Assembly: GCA_031181345.1 (NCBI GenBank)
Contig: JAPSLC010000034.1
Location: forward strand, 1 to 58,577
Length of the DNA: 58,577 nucleotides
DNA from: Cupriavidus sp.
Lineage (GTDB): Bacteria; Pseudomonadota; Gammaproteobacteria; Burkholderiales; Burkholderiaceae
Direction: 5' to 3'
Below are positions 1 through 8,309 of this stretch, in pieces (within the stretch, counting starts at the first letter, position 1; each line of letters opens with the position of its first letter). The position numbers were made by a program, and so were the translations under genes. The notes below the pieces were generated by a model that saw nothing but the letters and a program-made list of their open reading frames with translations, was not told the DNA's origin and searched no databases.

Positions 1-492
1 TGCCTGGTCGGCGTGACGTTCGTGCTGGTGCGCGGCGAACTGGGCCGGCTCGCGCAGCTCGACTTCGTGCCGGGCGACCTGTTCATGCTGGCGGCCACGC
101 TGGCCTGGAGCGGCTATACGTGGCTGCTGCGCAAGCAGCGGCCGGCGCTGCCGCTGATCGTGCTGCTGTACGCGCAGATCGTCGCCGGCGTGGTGGTCAG
201 CGTGCCCTTCGTCGCCTGGGAGCTGGGCATCGACGGCCAGGCCATCGTCTGGAGTACCAAGACCCTCGGCATCCTGGCCTATGTCGCCACGGTGCCGTCG
301 CTGCTCGCGTATTTCGCCTGGGATCGCGCGGTGGCGCGTGCCGGCGCGCAATTGCCGGTGTTCTTCGTCACGCTGACGCCGGCCTTCGCCGCGATCCTCT
401 CCACGCTGCTGCTGGGCGAGTGGCCGAACTGGTATCACGGCGTCGGACTGGCCGCGATCGTGGCCGGCATCTGGGTCGCGCAACGCCGCTGA
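1..492 (+). CDS. EamA/DMT-family permease, 3' part
   Basis: This is the C-terminal part of a drug/metabolite-transporter superfamily permease; the 5' end lies outside the window and the frame is open from base 1. About 163 residues are visible. They form alternating hydrophobic stretches (FMLAATLAWSGYTWLLRK, IVLLYAQIVAGVVVSVPFVAW, VFFVTLTPAFAAILSTLLLGEW, then GLAAIVAGIWVAQ) that match the second EamA repeat, including the usual P-hydrophobic-LLGEW signature before the last helix. Members export amino acids or other small metabolites at the inner membrane; the substrate cannot be told from sequence. The gene stands alone ahead of the HU-like gene, about 217 bases away, and no terminator is obvious between them. 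Confidence 0.85.
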   Translation, partial: CLVGVTFVLVRGELGRLAQLDFVPGDLFMLAATLAWSGYTWLLRKQRPALPLIVLLYAQIVAGVVVSVPFVAWELGIDGQAIVWSTKTLGILAYVATVPSLLAYFAWDRAVARAGAQLPVFFVTLTPAFAAILSTLLLGEWPNWYHGVGLAAIVAGIWVAQRR

Positions 493-709
493 TCGGCGCG
501 CCGGATCGCACCGCGCACGGCATGGCGGCAGCGACGATCGCGCAGATGGTGGCATCCGCGCGACAGATTGCACGGCCGGGCCGTCAAATCGCGCCGAAAA
601 CCCCTTGAAAATAGGCACCGTTCGCCCGTTTTGCTATTCTGTGCGCGGCGCTGCCCGGCGGCATCCGACGGTCCTGCGCTCCAACATTGAACCTGTTCAC
701 GACATCGAT

Positions 710-1153
710 ATGGCCACCAAAGCTAAACCGACCGCGAAGACTGCAGCAACCAAGACCGCCGCCAAGGCGCCCGCCAAGAAGGCCGCCGCTCCGGTGAAGG
801 CCGCCAGGAAGGCAGCGCCGGCAGCAGCGCCGACGCCCAAGCCGCTGAAGGACACCTTCAACAAGTCGAGCCTGGTGTCGCACCTGGTCGCGCAGACCGA
901 GCTCGATCCGAAGACGGTCAAGACCGTGCTGGCCCAGCTGGAAAGCACCATGATCGGCGCGCTGAACAAGAAGGGCGCTGGCGAATTCACGCTGCCCGGG
1001 CTGCTGAAGGTCACCGCCGTGCAAGTGCCCGCCACCAAGAAGCGTTTCGGCAAGAACCCGTTCACCGGCGAAGAGCAGTGGTTCGCTGCCAAGCCGGCGT
1101 CGGTCAAGGTCAAGGTCCGCGCGCTGAAGAAGCTGAAGGACGCGGCGCTGTAA
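710..1153 (+). CDS. HU/IHF-family DNA-binding protein with Ala/Lys/Pro-rich tail
   Basis: A histone-like nucleoid protein of 147 residues. Residues 1 to about 50 are almost only Ala, Lys, Thr and Pro (AKPTAK, KAPAKKAAAP, KAARKAAP), a histone H1-like disordered tail. Residues from about 52 onward are an HU/IHF domain: helical N-terminus with NKSSLVSHLVAQTEL, then the beta-arm region with KKRFGKNPFTGEEQ, close to the RxxRNPxTGE signature of HU. The start chosen is ATG at 710; the frame stays open upstream to 605, but the peptide there looks non-coding and the tail begins naturally at MATKAK. Tailed HU proteins are common in Burkholderiales, where they compact DNA. A strong intrinsic terminator follows 54 bases after the stop, so the gene is probably monocistronic. 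Confidence 0.93.
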   Translation: MATKAKPTAKTAATKTAAKAPAKKAAAPVKAARKAAPAAAPTPKPLKDTFNKSSLVSHLVAQTELDPKTVKTVLAQLESTMIGALNKKGAGEFTLPGLLKVTAVQVPATKKRFGKNPFTGEEQWFAAKPASVKVKVRALKKLKDAAL

Positions 1154-1205
1154 TCGGCCTGCGTTTGTCGCCTGCCTCGGCGCGAATCCCGCGCCGGCAT
1201 GCAAG

Positions 1206-1236
1206 AACCCTCGCCTCATTGAGGCGAGGGTTTTTT
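1206..1236 (+). terminator. Intrinsic terminator of the HU-like gene
   Basis: A perfect 10-bp stem, CCCTCGCCTC at 1208-1217 and GAGGCGAGGG at 1221-1230 with loop ATT, is followed by TTTTTT. A-residues before the stem extend pairing with the T-run. Confidence 0.95.
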
Positions 1237-1285
1237 ATTGGCCGCTTTTTTTGGCTGCTTTTATTGGCCGCTTTCTATTGGCCGC
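1236..1285. repeat. Three imperfect copies of TATTGGCCGCTTT
   Basis: Directly after the terminator, TATTGGCCGCTTT recurs at 1236-1248 and 1262-1274, with a shortened third copy TATTGGCCGC at 1276-1285; a diverged TTTGGCTGCTTT lies between the first two. It encodes nothing recognisable and is probably slippage-prone intergenic DNA. Confidence 0.7.
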
Positions 1286-1316
1286 GACCTGCCGGCCGAT
1301 GCAGCCGCGGACCGCC

Positions 1317-1628
1317 TTAGCGCGTCCAATATCCCGGCCGCCGCACCACATGCCCGTGCGAGTCCCGGACCCAACGCTCGGGCACGTAGCGGTGTCCCGG
1401 GCGCGACACGTAATGGCCGTGGCCATGGTGCGGGCGGGCGTGGTAGCGATGATAGTGATGGCGATCGTGGCGGTGTCGCACATGCGGCGGGGCCGGACGG
1501 TAGTGCTCGTGGCGATGGTAGCCATGCCGATGATCGTGGCGATCCGAATGCGCCTGGGCGGGCGAGACCAGACCGAACATGGCTCCGGCGGCCAGCGTTC
1601 CGAGGGCGATCAGCAATTGGCGAGTCAT
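1317..1628 (-). CDS. Small exported histidine-rich protein (YXWGXW-like C-terminus)
   Basis: A 103-residue protein starting at ATG 1628, preceded by a good ribosome site (AGGAGAA). Residues 1-26 are a clear Sec signal peptide ending SPAQA. The mature protein is extremely His/Arg-rich (RHDHRHGYHRHEHY, RHRHDRHHYHRYH), then ends in YVPERWVRDSHGHVVRRPGYW, resembling the repeat region of small periplasmic proteins annotated as YXWGXW-repeat or DUF2502-like. The His content suggests metal binding or buffering in the periplasm, but this is inference; no catalytic motif is present. A longer frame upstream to 1832 reads as non-coding Arg-rich peptide and was discarded. It has no operon partner: its neighbours are the HU gene and a GntR gene about 270 bases away. 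Confidence 0.8.
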   Translation of the reverse strand: MTRQLLIALGTLAAGAMFGLVSPAQAHSDRHDHRHGYHRHEHYRPAPPHVRHRHDRHHYHRYHARPHHGHGHYVSRPGHRYVPERWVRDSHGHVVRRPGYWTR

Positions 1629-1898
1629 GTTTTTCTCCTGATGCGCTGCCCGGCTTGGCCGCGCGTTGAACATGGCTCGACTGTAGCGAGGCGTCGCGGT
1701 CTTGGACGGATGCAGTTGTAAGGCCGTCTCACAAGCGCGAGACGTCGCCGATCCACGCCGCCACACGGTGCGCGAGGCCCCACGCCCTTGCCGGCGCAAG
1801 GATAGCGGCCGTCGTGCCGGCCTTGTCGCCATGCGGCCGCCGACGCGACCGCGCCCGCCACGTAATGCGGCGTTACAGCCGAAATAACTGATTGCGAC

Positions 1899-2711
1899 TT
1901 ATCGCGTCGCGGCCGCCTCGCGCTCGCGGGCCTCGCGCATCGCCAGCGCCCTCTTCTGCAGCGCGTGCTCGCGCATCAGCCTCTCGACCGTGGCGCCATC
2001 GCGCGCCAGCAGCGCGGCGACGAAGCGCTGGTGGTCTTCGACACCGTGGGCCCATTCGTCCCGATCCTGGTTCGAGCGAAAGCGCAGGTTCTGCACGCGC
2101 AGATTGAGCCGGCGATGGGTGTCGGCCAGGGTCGGGTTATGGGCGGCGGCGCTGATCGCCAGATGGGTGCCCATGCTGGCCTCGTAGTAGGCGTGCAGAT
2201 CGCGCGCGGCATAGGCGTCGAGCATCGCGCGATGCAGCCGGGCGATCTGCGCCAGCTCCTCGTCGCTGGCCTTCTCCGCGGCGAGCCGCCCGGTCAGACC
2301 TTCGAGCACGGCCAGCACGTCGAACAGGTCGGCGACGTCGCGCTCGGACATCGCGATCACCTGCGCGCCGCGCTTGGGCAGCAGCATCACCAGGCCGTCG
2401 GCGGCGAGGATGCGGTAGGCCTCGCGCAGCGGCGTGCGCGAGACGCGCAACCGCTCGCACAGGTCGCGCTCGTTGAGCCAGACCCCGGGCACCAGCGTGC
2501 CGTCGATGATCAATTGCCGCAGCCGCTCGGCGACCACCGCGGCCAGCGTGGGATGCGCGATCGCGAGCGGGTCGTCGCCCTCTGCCGACAGGCCGGCGGC
2601 GGCTGTCGCAGGACCGGTGCGGCGGCCGCGTTCGCCGCCCGCGCGAGCCTGCGGCAGGTCCGGTGCCAGCATTGCCGGGGCGTCTTGCGCCGGATGTTCC
2701 GGGTAAACCAT
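1899..2711 (-). CDS. GntR-family transcriptional regulator, FadR/FCD subfamily
   Basis: A 270-residue regulator. After a variable N-terminal stretch of about 50 residues, a GntR winged helix is seen (LAAVVAERLRQLIIDGTLVPGVWLNERDLCERLRVSRTPLREAYRILAADGLV), with the hallmark SRTPLREA recognition segment. The C-terminal half is an all-helical FCD ligand domain (ADLFDVLAVLEGLTGRLAA, then a His in THLAISAAAHNP typical of the metal-binding triad). FCD regulators usually repress catabolic operons and release DNA on binding an organic acid or acyl-CoA. It is divergent from the enoyl-CoA hydratase/CoA-transferase pair, with a perfect palindrome between them, so autoregulation and control of that pair are likely. 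The start at 2711 has no convincing ribosome site; a shorter N-terminus is possible. Confidence 0.92.
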   Translation of the reverse strand: MVYPEHPAQDAPAMLAPDLPQARAGGERGRRTGPATAAAGLSAEGDDPLAIAHPTLAAVVAERLRQLIIDGTLVPGVWLNERDLCERLRVSRTPLREAYRILAADGLVMLLPKRGAQVIAMSERDVADLFDVLAVLEGLTGRLAAEKASDEELAQIARLHRAMLDAYAARDLHAYYEASMGTHLAISAAAHNPTLADTHRRLNLRVQNLRFRSNQDRDEWAHGVEDHQRFVAALLARDGATVERLMREHALQKRALAMREAREREAAATR

Positions 2712-2750
2712 GGGCGATGCGTCCTTTGTGAGAGGCGTGGATTTGGGATA

Positions 2751-2760
2751 TGGTATACCA
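2751..2760. promoter_or_regulatory. Palindromic operator TGGTATACCA, probable GntR site
   Basis: A perfect 10-base palindrome lies in the intergenic region between the divergent GntR gene (start 2711) and the hydratase (start 2826). FCD-type GntR regulators commonly bind short palindromes of the form T-G-G-T-N-N-A-C-C-A, which this matches. It is the only such symmetry in the interval. Confidence 0.65.
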
Positions 2761-2825
2761 AATCAACGATGCGACAAGACAACCGGCTCGCCGCCTCGTC
2801 AGTCCACCTGCCAGGAGCGCCTTCG

Positions 2826-3656
2826 ATGACCGTGATGCCCGCTTCCGATTCTTCCGTCCCCCCACAAGACAGCGCCGACGACAGCCCCGTGCTGACGATC
2901 CGCGACGGCGCCATCGCGACCGTCGTGCTCAATCGCCCCGCCAAGCTCAACGCGATGACGCTGTCGATGTGGCAGCAACTTGGCGACGCCTTCCGCGCGC
3001 TCTCCGCCGATGACAGCGTGCGCTGCGTGATCGTGCGCGGCGCCGGCGAGCGGGCCTTCTCGCCCGGCAACGATATCGGCGAGTTCGCCCAGGCGCGCTC
3101 GAACAAGGCGCAGGCCACCGCCTACGGCAAGGTCATGCACGCCACCGCCCAGGCGCTGCAGGACTGCCGGCACCCGGTGGTCGCGCAGATCCATGGCATC
3201 TGCGTGGGCGGGGGGCTGGAGATCGCGGCGATGGCCGACATCCGCATCTGCGGCCAGGGCAGCCGTTTCGGCGCGCCGATCAAGAACCTCGGGCTGGTGA
3301 TGGCCCATGCCGAGATGGCGCCGCTGATCCGGCTGATCGGCGAGTCGCGCACGCTCGAACTGCTGTTCGAAGGCAGGATCGTCGGCGCCGACGAGGCGCA
3401 TGGCATGGGCCTGGTGTCGCGCGTGGTGCCCGACGACCGGGTCGCCGCCGAAGCGGCCGCGACCGCGCAGCGCATCGCCAGCGGCGCGCCGCTGGTGGCG
3501 CGCTGGCACAAGAAGTTCGCGCGCCTGCTGGCGGCCGGCACGCCGCTGGGCGACCGCGAGCGCGACGAGGCCTTCGACTGCTTCGACACCGAGGACTTCC
3601 GCACCGGCTATCGCGCCTTCCTCGCCAAGCAGACGCCCGAGTTCCACGGCCGCTGA
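2826..3656 (+). CDS. Enoyl-CoA hydratase/isomerase family protein
   Basis: A 276-residue crotonase-fold enzyme, expected to hydrate, dehydrate or isomerise an acyl-CoA in the cytoplasm. The oxyanion-hole segments are present: RAFSPGNDIGEF for the first and HGICVGGGLEIAAMADIRI for the second. The first catalytic Glu, normally in the motif PEI/PEV-x-LG, is replaced (FGAPIKNLGLV), while the second, in LELLFEGRIV, is kept; so a plain syn-hydration mechanism is uncertain. ATG 2826 is chosen because AGGAG lies 7 bases upstream; an in-frame ATG at 2769 has none. It is followed after 25 bases by a CoA-transferase, and the pair recalls CaiB/CaiD-type modules that activate a carboxylic acid and process its enoyl-CoA. 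Confidence 0.9.
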   Translation: MTVMPASDSSVPPQDSADDSPVLTIRDGAIATVVLNRPAKLNAMTLSMWQQLGDAFRALSADDSVRCVIVRGAGERAFSPGNDIGEFAQARSNKAQATAYGKVMHATAQALQDCRHPVVAQIHGICVGGGLEIAAMADIRICGQGSRFGAPIKNLGLVMAHAEMAPLIRLIGESRTLELLFEGRIVGADEAHGMGLVSRVVPDDRVAAEAAATAQRIASGAPLVARWHKKFARLLAAGTPLGDRERDEAFDCFDTEDFRTGYRAFLAKQTPEFHGR

Positions 3657-3681
3657 GCGGCATCCACATCGAAGGACGGTG

Positions 3682-4926
3682 ATGGCATCCCCCATGCAAT
3701 CCGATCGCTCTCCCCCGGCCGGCGCGCTGTCCGGCATGCGCGTGCTCGAACTGGCGCAGATCATGGCCGGCCCGACCTGCGGCATGATGCTGGCCGACCT
3801 CGGCGCCGACGTGATCAAGATCGAGAAGACCGACGGCGGCGACGATGCGCGCGGCTATCAGGATCCGCGCATCAACGGCGTGTCGGCGCCCTTCCTGATT
3901 CTCAACCGGAACAAGCGCGCGATCGCGCTGGACCTGAAGACGCCCGAAGGCAGGGAGGTGCTGCTGCGGATGGTGCGCGATGCCGACGTGCTGATCGAGA
4001 ACTTCCGCAAGGGCACGATGGAAAAGCTGGGGCTGGGCTACGACGTGCTGTCGGACATCAACCCTGGCCTGATCTATTGCGCGATCTCGGGCTATGGCCG
4101 CACCGGCCCGGCCGCCGACAAGGGCGGCTTCGACCTGATCGCGCAGGGCTATACCGGCCTGATGAGCATCACCGGCGAGGAAGGCGGCCCGCCGCTGCGC
4201 ACCGGCAACTCGATCGCCGATATCAATGCCGGCATCCTGGCCGCGGTCGGCATCCTGGCCGCGTATCAGCACAAGCAGAAGACCGGGCGCGGCCAGATCG
4301 TCGAGACCTCGCTGATCGAGGCCGGGCTGCAGCAGTTGTACTGGCATGCGGCGATCCATTTCGCCACCGGCGAATCGCCGGGGCCGAGCGGCTCGGCGCA
4401 TGTGCTGGCGACCCCGTACCAGGCCTTTCCGACGCAGGACGGGCACATCATCGTCGGCGGCGCCAACGAGAAGAACTGGGAGCGGATCGCGCAGGTGCTG
4501 GGGCGGCCCGAGTGGCTGACCGATCCGCGCTATCGGCGCAACTCGGACCGCATGCGCCACCGCGACACGCTGCTGCCGGCCATGGCGGCGATCCTGCGCA
4601 CGAAGCCTTCGGCAGAGTGGCTGGCTGCCTTCGACGCGGCCGGCGTGCCGGCGGGCCCGGTGCATTCGATCGGCGAAGCGCTGTCGCACCCGCAGACGCT
4701 GGCGCGCGAGATGGTGGTCGAGCAGCAGCATCCCGAGGCTGGGCCGGTCAAGAGCATCGGGCTGCCGATCAAGCTGTCGGAGACGCCCGCGCGGTATGTA
4801 CGGCCTTCGCCGCGGCTGGGGGAGGATACGCGGGCGTTGCTGGCAGAGTGTGGGTATGGGGAGGCGGAGATTGCCCGGATGCTGAGGGCCGGTGTGGTTC
4901 GGGACGTTACCGGGGCGGAGGGTTAG
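3682..4926 (+). CDS. CaiB/BaiF-family (class III) CoA-transferase
   Basis: A 414-residue family III CoA-transferase, moving CoA between two carboxylates through an enzyme-bound anhydride at an Asp. The N-terminus GMRVLELAQIMAGPTCGMMLADLGADVIKIEK is diagnostic. The catalytic Asp should be Asp180 in GNSIADINAGILAAVG, followed by the typical TGRGQIVETSLIEA. Length is normal for the family. The start ATG 3682 has AAGGA at a good distance; upstream in-frame sequence overlaps the hydratase and is non-coding. It is co-transcribed with the hydratase and presumably repressed by the divergent GntR protein. The acyl substrate cannot be read from sequence. The last 30 codons use less GC-rich codons than the rest, and a palindromic repeat array follows. 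Confidence 0.93.
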   Translation: MASPMQSDRSPPAGALSGMRVLELAQIMAGPTCGMMLADLGADVIKIEKTDGGDDARGYQDPRINGVSAPFLILNRNKRAIALDLKTPEGREVLLRMVRDADVLIENFRKGTMEKLGLGYDVLSDINPGLIYCAISGYGRTGPAADKGGFDLIAQGYTGLMSITGEEGGPPLRTGNSIADINAGILAAVGILAAYQHKQKTGRGQIVETSLIEAGLQQLYWHAAIHFATGESPGPSGSAHVLATPYQAFPTQDGHIIVGGANEKNWERIAQVLGRPEWLTDPRYRRNSDRMRHRDTLLPAMAAILRTKPSAEWLAAFDAAGVPAGPVHSIGEALSHPQTLAREMVVEQQHPEAGPVKSIGLPIKLSETPARYVRPSPRLGEDTRALLAECGYGEAEIARMLRAGVVRDVTGAEG

Positions 4927-4939
4927 CGAGCGCTGCCTG

Positions 4940-5133
4940 CCCTCTCCCCCGCCCCTCTCCCGCACGCGGGAGAGGGGAGAAAACCAGCGCGGAGGGTCGA
5001 CGCGCTCAGGGTGTTCTCCCTCTCCCCCGCCCCTCTCCCGCAAGCGGGAGAGGGGAGAAAACCCGCGCGGCAGGACGCGCTCAGGGTGTGCTCCCTCTCC
5101 CCCTCAGGGGGAGAGGGTCGGGGAGAGGGAGGT
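4940..5133. repeat. Tandem array of extragenic palindromes between convergent genes
   Basis: Three inverted repeats lie in tandem. Copy 1 pairs CCCCTCTCCCGC (4952-4963) with GCGGGAGAGGGG (4966-4977); copy 2 is the same stem at 5030-5041 and 5044-5055; copy 3 pairs CCCTCTCCCCC (5093-5103) with its complement at 5107-5117. Copies 1 and 2 are 78 bases apart, and the linkers share GACGCGCTCAGGGTGT. It fills the gap between the stops of the CoA-transferase and the RND pump, so it may also act as a two-way terminator. Confidence 0.9.
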
Positions 5134-5155
5134 GGTTTCGCTTCCAACGCCCCCC

Positions 5156-8100
5156 TCAAACCACCGCCTCATCCTCCCGCCGCGCCCCTCCCTCGCCTGT
5201 CAGGAGCTCATCCTCCTCCGCCGCCTCGTCCGGCCAGCTGCGGCTGACCATCCATTCGTACAGCGTCGGCAGCACGATCAGCGTCAGCAGGGTCGCGGTG
5301 ATCAGCCCGCCGATGATCACGATCGCCAGCGGACGCTGCGTCTCCGAGCCGATCGCGCGGGAGACCGCCATCGGGAACAAGCCAAGCATTGCCAGCAGCC
5401 CGGTCATCAGCACCGTACGCAGTCGGTCCATCGACCCCACCAGCACCACCTGGCGCAGCGGCAGTCCCTGTTCGCGCAGCTGGTTGAAGTAGGTCACCAT
5501 CACCACGCCATTGAGCACCGCCTGGCCGAACAGCGCGATAAAGCCGATCGCCGCCGATACCGACAGCGGAATGCCGGTCAGGAACAGAGCGAACACGCCG
5601 CCCACCAGCGCGAACGGAATATTCGACAGGATCAGCGTCGCGCTCTTGATCGACTTGAAGGCCTGGAACAGCAGCAGGAAGATCAGCAGCACCGACAGCG
5701 GCACGACGATCGACAGCCTTGCCATCGCGCGCTGCTGGTTCTCGAACTCGCCGGACCAGCCGATCTTGACGTCGTCGGCGCGCACGTTCTTCGCCACCAG
5801 CGCCTGCATGTCCTTGACGACGCTGCCCATGTCGCGGTCGTGGATGAAGACGCCGATCGACGTGGTGCGCTGGCCGTTCTCGCGGCTGATATTCATCGCG
5901 CCCGATGCCGCATGGAAATGCACCAGCTGCGACAGCGGCACCTGCGCGCCCTCGGCTGTCTGCATCAGGATGTTCGGCAGGTTCGGCAGCTCGCGTTCGC
6001 CGGGCGCCAGCCGCACCACCACGCTGAAGTGCCGCTCGCCCTCCCACAGCTCGGTGGCCGCCTTGCCGGCCAGCGCCGTCTCCATCAGGTCCTGCACGTC
6101 GGCCACGTTGATGCCGTAGCGCGCCGCCTGGGCCCGGTCAAAGTCGAGCACGTACTGCGGCAGCTCGCCGTCGCGGTCGATGAAGGCCCGCATCACGCCC
6201 GGCACCGTCTGCACGTTGGCGAGGATCTGGTCGGCGACGCGCTTGTTCTGCTCGAGGCTGTCGCTCTGCACCTTGATGACGATCTGGCCCTTGATCTGCG
6301 AGATGCTCTCGAGGATGTTGTCGCGCACCGGCTGCGAGAAATTCGGCTCGATGCCGGGCAGCTTGCGCAGGTTGGCGTTGATCTCGCCGATGATGCGCCG
6401 CTTGTCGAAGCCGCGCCGCCATTCTGCTTCCGGCTTCAGGTCGACCAGGATCTCGACCGTATTGATCAGCTTCGGATCGGTGCCGTCGTCCGGTCGGCCG
6501 ACCTTAGAGATGGTCGACTTGACCTCCGGCGTCAGCCGGATCGTGCGGCGCAACCTGGCCGCCTGCTCGCGCGCCTCGTCGGTCGACACCGAGGCCGGCA
6601 GGTCGAAGCTGACCCACATCGCGCCCTCGTCGAGCTCGGGCAGGAATTCGCTGCCGAGCAGCTTGCCGACGCCGGCGGTCGCCACCAGCAGCGCCACCGC
6701 GCTGGCCACCACCGCGCGCTTGTGGTCCAGCGCCCACGCCAGCATCGGCGCATAGGCGCGCTTGCACAGCCGCACCACCGTGTTGTCGTGATGGGCGATG
6801 TCCTTCTTCAGCAGCAGATAGCACAGCAGCGGCACCAGCGTCAGCGACACGATCAGCGAGCCGACCAGCGCGCCCGTGACCGTGTATGCCATCGGCGCGA
6901 AGATCTTCCCTTCGTGCCGTTGCAGCGTGAAGATCGGCAGGTGCGCGGCGATGATGATCACCATCGAGAACACCGTGGGCCGGCCGACCTCGGTGACGGC
7001 ACGCGCGATCGCCTGCAGCCGTGCGCGGCTGTCGCGGATCTTCTGCTCCTTGAGCTCGCCCAGCCGCTTGAAGATGTTCTCGACCACGATCACGGCGCCG
7101 TCGACGATGATGCCGAAGTCCATCGCGCCGAGCGACAGCAGGTTGGCCGGAATGCCGACCCAGGTCAGGCCGAGGAACGTCGACAGCAGCGCCAGCGGAA
7201 TCACCAGCGCGACGATCGCCGCGGCGCGCACGTTGGCCAGGAACAGGTACAGCACCGCCATCACCAGCAGCGCGCCCTCGACCAGATTGCCGAACACGGT
7301 GTGCAGCGTCTTGTCGATCAGGTCGGCGCGATCGTAGTACGGCACGATCTCGACGCCGCGCGGCAGGATCTGCTCGTTGAGCTGCGCGATCTTCGCCTTC
7401 AGCGCGGTCAGTACCTCGGATGGGTTCTCGCCCTTGCGCATCACGACGATGCCCGAGACGATGTCCTCCTCGTCGTCCTGCGCCATCAGGCCCTGGCGCG
7501 GCGCGGCGCCGACGCGCACCTCGGCGATGTCCTTGACCAGGATCGGCGTGCCGTTGACCTCGGACACCACCACGTTGGCGATATCGGCCGAGCTGCGAAA
7601 GCTCCCCAGCGAGCGCAGCAGATACTGCTGGCGCCCCTGCGCGACCGCGCCGCCGCCGGCGTTCGAGTTGCCGCGCTGCAGGGCCTCGAACAGCTGCGCC
7701 AGCGAGACATGCGCGTCGCGCATGCGCGCCAGGTTCGGATTGACCTCGTACTGCTTGATGGTGCCGCCGATCGTCACCAGGTCCGCCACGCCGGGCACCT
7801 GGCGCAGGTTCTTCTCGACCACCCAATCCTGCAGCGTGCGCAGCTCCTGCGGCATGTGGCCCTTGCCCTTCAGGCGGAAGCGGTAGATCTCGCCGATCGC
7901 GGTCGACAGCGGCGCCAGGTCCGGCTGCACGCCGTTGGGCAGATCGACGCCGCGCAGGCGCTCGATCACCTGCTGGCGGGCGGTGACATCGGTGGCCTTG
8001 TCGTTGAAGGTCACCATCAGATAGGACAGGCCGAACTGCGTGTGCGAGAACACCCGTACCGAGTTCGGCGTGCCGGCCAGCGCAGTCTCGATCGGGATCG

Positions 8101-8296
8101 TGACCTGGCGCTCGACCTCCTCGGCCGCGCGCCCCGGATACAGCGTGATCACGTTGACCTGGACGTCCGAGACATCGGGAAAGGCCTCGATCGGCAGGTT
8201 CTTGAAGGCCGCCAGGCCGCCGGCGACGAACAGCGCCAGCCCCATCCAGACGAACAGCTTCTGGTGCAGCGCGAAATGGACGATGCGCGAGATCAT
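5156..8296 (-). CDS. RND heavy-metal efflux pump, CzcA/HME type
   Basis: A 1046-residue inner-membrane proton/substrate antiporter of the heavy-metal-efflux RND family. The start MISRIVHFALHQKLFVWMGLALF gives TM1. Two large periplasmic loops separate the helices in the usual twofold arrangement. TM4 carries LSLGAMDFGIIVDGAVIVVEN, matching the DFGxxxDGAxxxxEN signature of CzcA-like pumps for divalent cations and unlike the CusA Cu/Ag version; this is recalled family knowledge. PFT-type fusion and multidrug (HAE) hallmarks are absent. It is the last gene of a three-gene operon (outer-membrane channel, membrane fusion protein, pump), 13 bases after the fusion protein. No CzcD, CzcRS or other metal regulator is seen nearby, so the inducing ion is unknown; Zn, Co, Cd or Ni are reasonable. 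Confidence 0.95.
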   Translation of the reverse strand: MISRIVHFALHQKLFVWMGLALFVAGGLAAFKNLPIEAFPDVSDVQVNVITLYPGRAAEEVERQVTIPIETALAGTPNSVRVFSHTQFGLSYLMVTFNDKATDVTARQQVIERLRGVDLPNGVQPDLAPLSTAIGEIYRFRLKGKGHMPQELRTLQDWVVEKNLRQVPGVADLVTIGGTIKQYEVNPNLARMRDAHVSLAQLFEALQRGNSNAGGGAVAQGRQQYLLRSLGSFRSSADIANVVVSEVNGTPILVKDIAEVRVGAAPRQGLMAQDDEEDIVSGIVVMRKGENPSEVLTALKAKIAQLNEQILPRGVEIVPYYDRADLIDKTLHTVFGNLVEGALLVMAVLYLFLANVRAAAIVALVIPLALLSTFLGLTWVGIPANLLSLGAMDFGIIVDGAVIVVENIFKRLGELKEQKIRDSRARLQAIARAVTEVGRPTVFSMVIIIAAHLPIFTLQRHEGKIFAPMAYTVTGALVGSLIVSLTLVPLLCYLLLKKDIAHHDNTVVRLCKRAYAPMLAWALDHKRAVVASAVALLVATAGVGKLLGSEFLPELDEGAMWVSFDLPASVSTDEAREQAARLRRTIRLTPEVKSTISKVGRPDDGTDPKLINTVEILVDLKPEAEWRRGFDKRRIIGEINANLRKLPGIEPNFSQPVRDNILESISQIKGQIVIKVQSDSLEQNKRVADQILANVQTVPGVMRAFIDRDGELPQYVLDFDRAQAARYGINVADVQDLMETALAGKAATELWEGERHFSVVVRLAPGERELPNLPNILMQTAEGAQVPLSQLVHFHAASGAMNISRENGQRTTSIGVFIHDRDMGSVVKDMQALVAKNVRADDVKIGWSGEFENQQRAMARLSIVVPLSVLLIFLLLFQAFKSIKSATLILSNIPFALVGGVFALFLTGIPLSVSAAIGFIALFGQAVLNGVVMVTYFNQLREQGLPLRQVVLVGSMDRLRTVLMTGLLAMLGLFPMAVSRAIGSETQRPLAIVIIGGLITATLLTLIVLPTLYEWMVSRSWPDEAAEEDELLTGEGGARREDEAVV

Positions 8297-8309
8297 GACG
8301 CGGCCGGCC

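Noticed and set aside
4940..5133. Possible CRISPR array
   Set aside because: Only three units, each itself a long perfect palindrome, with similar rather than unique linkers, and no cas genes.
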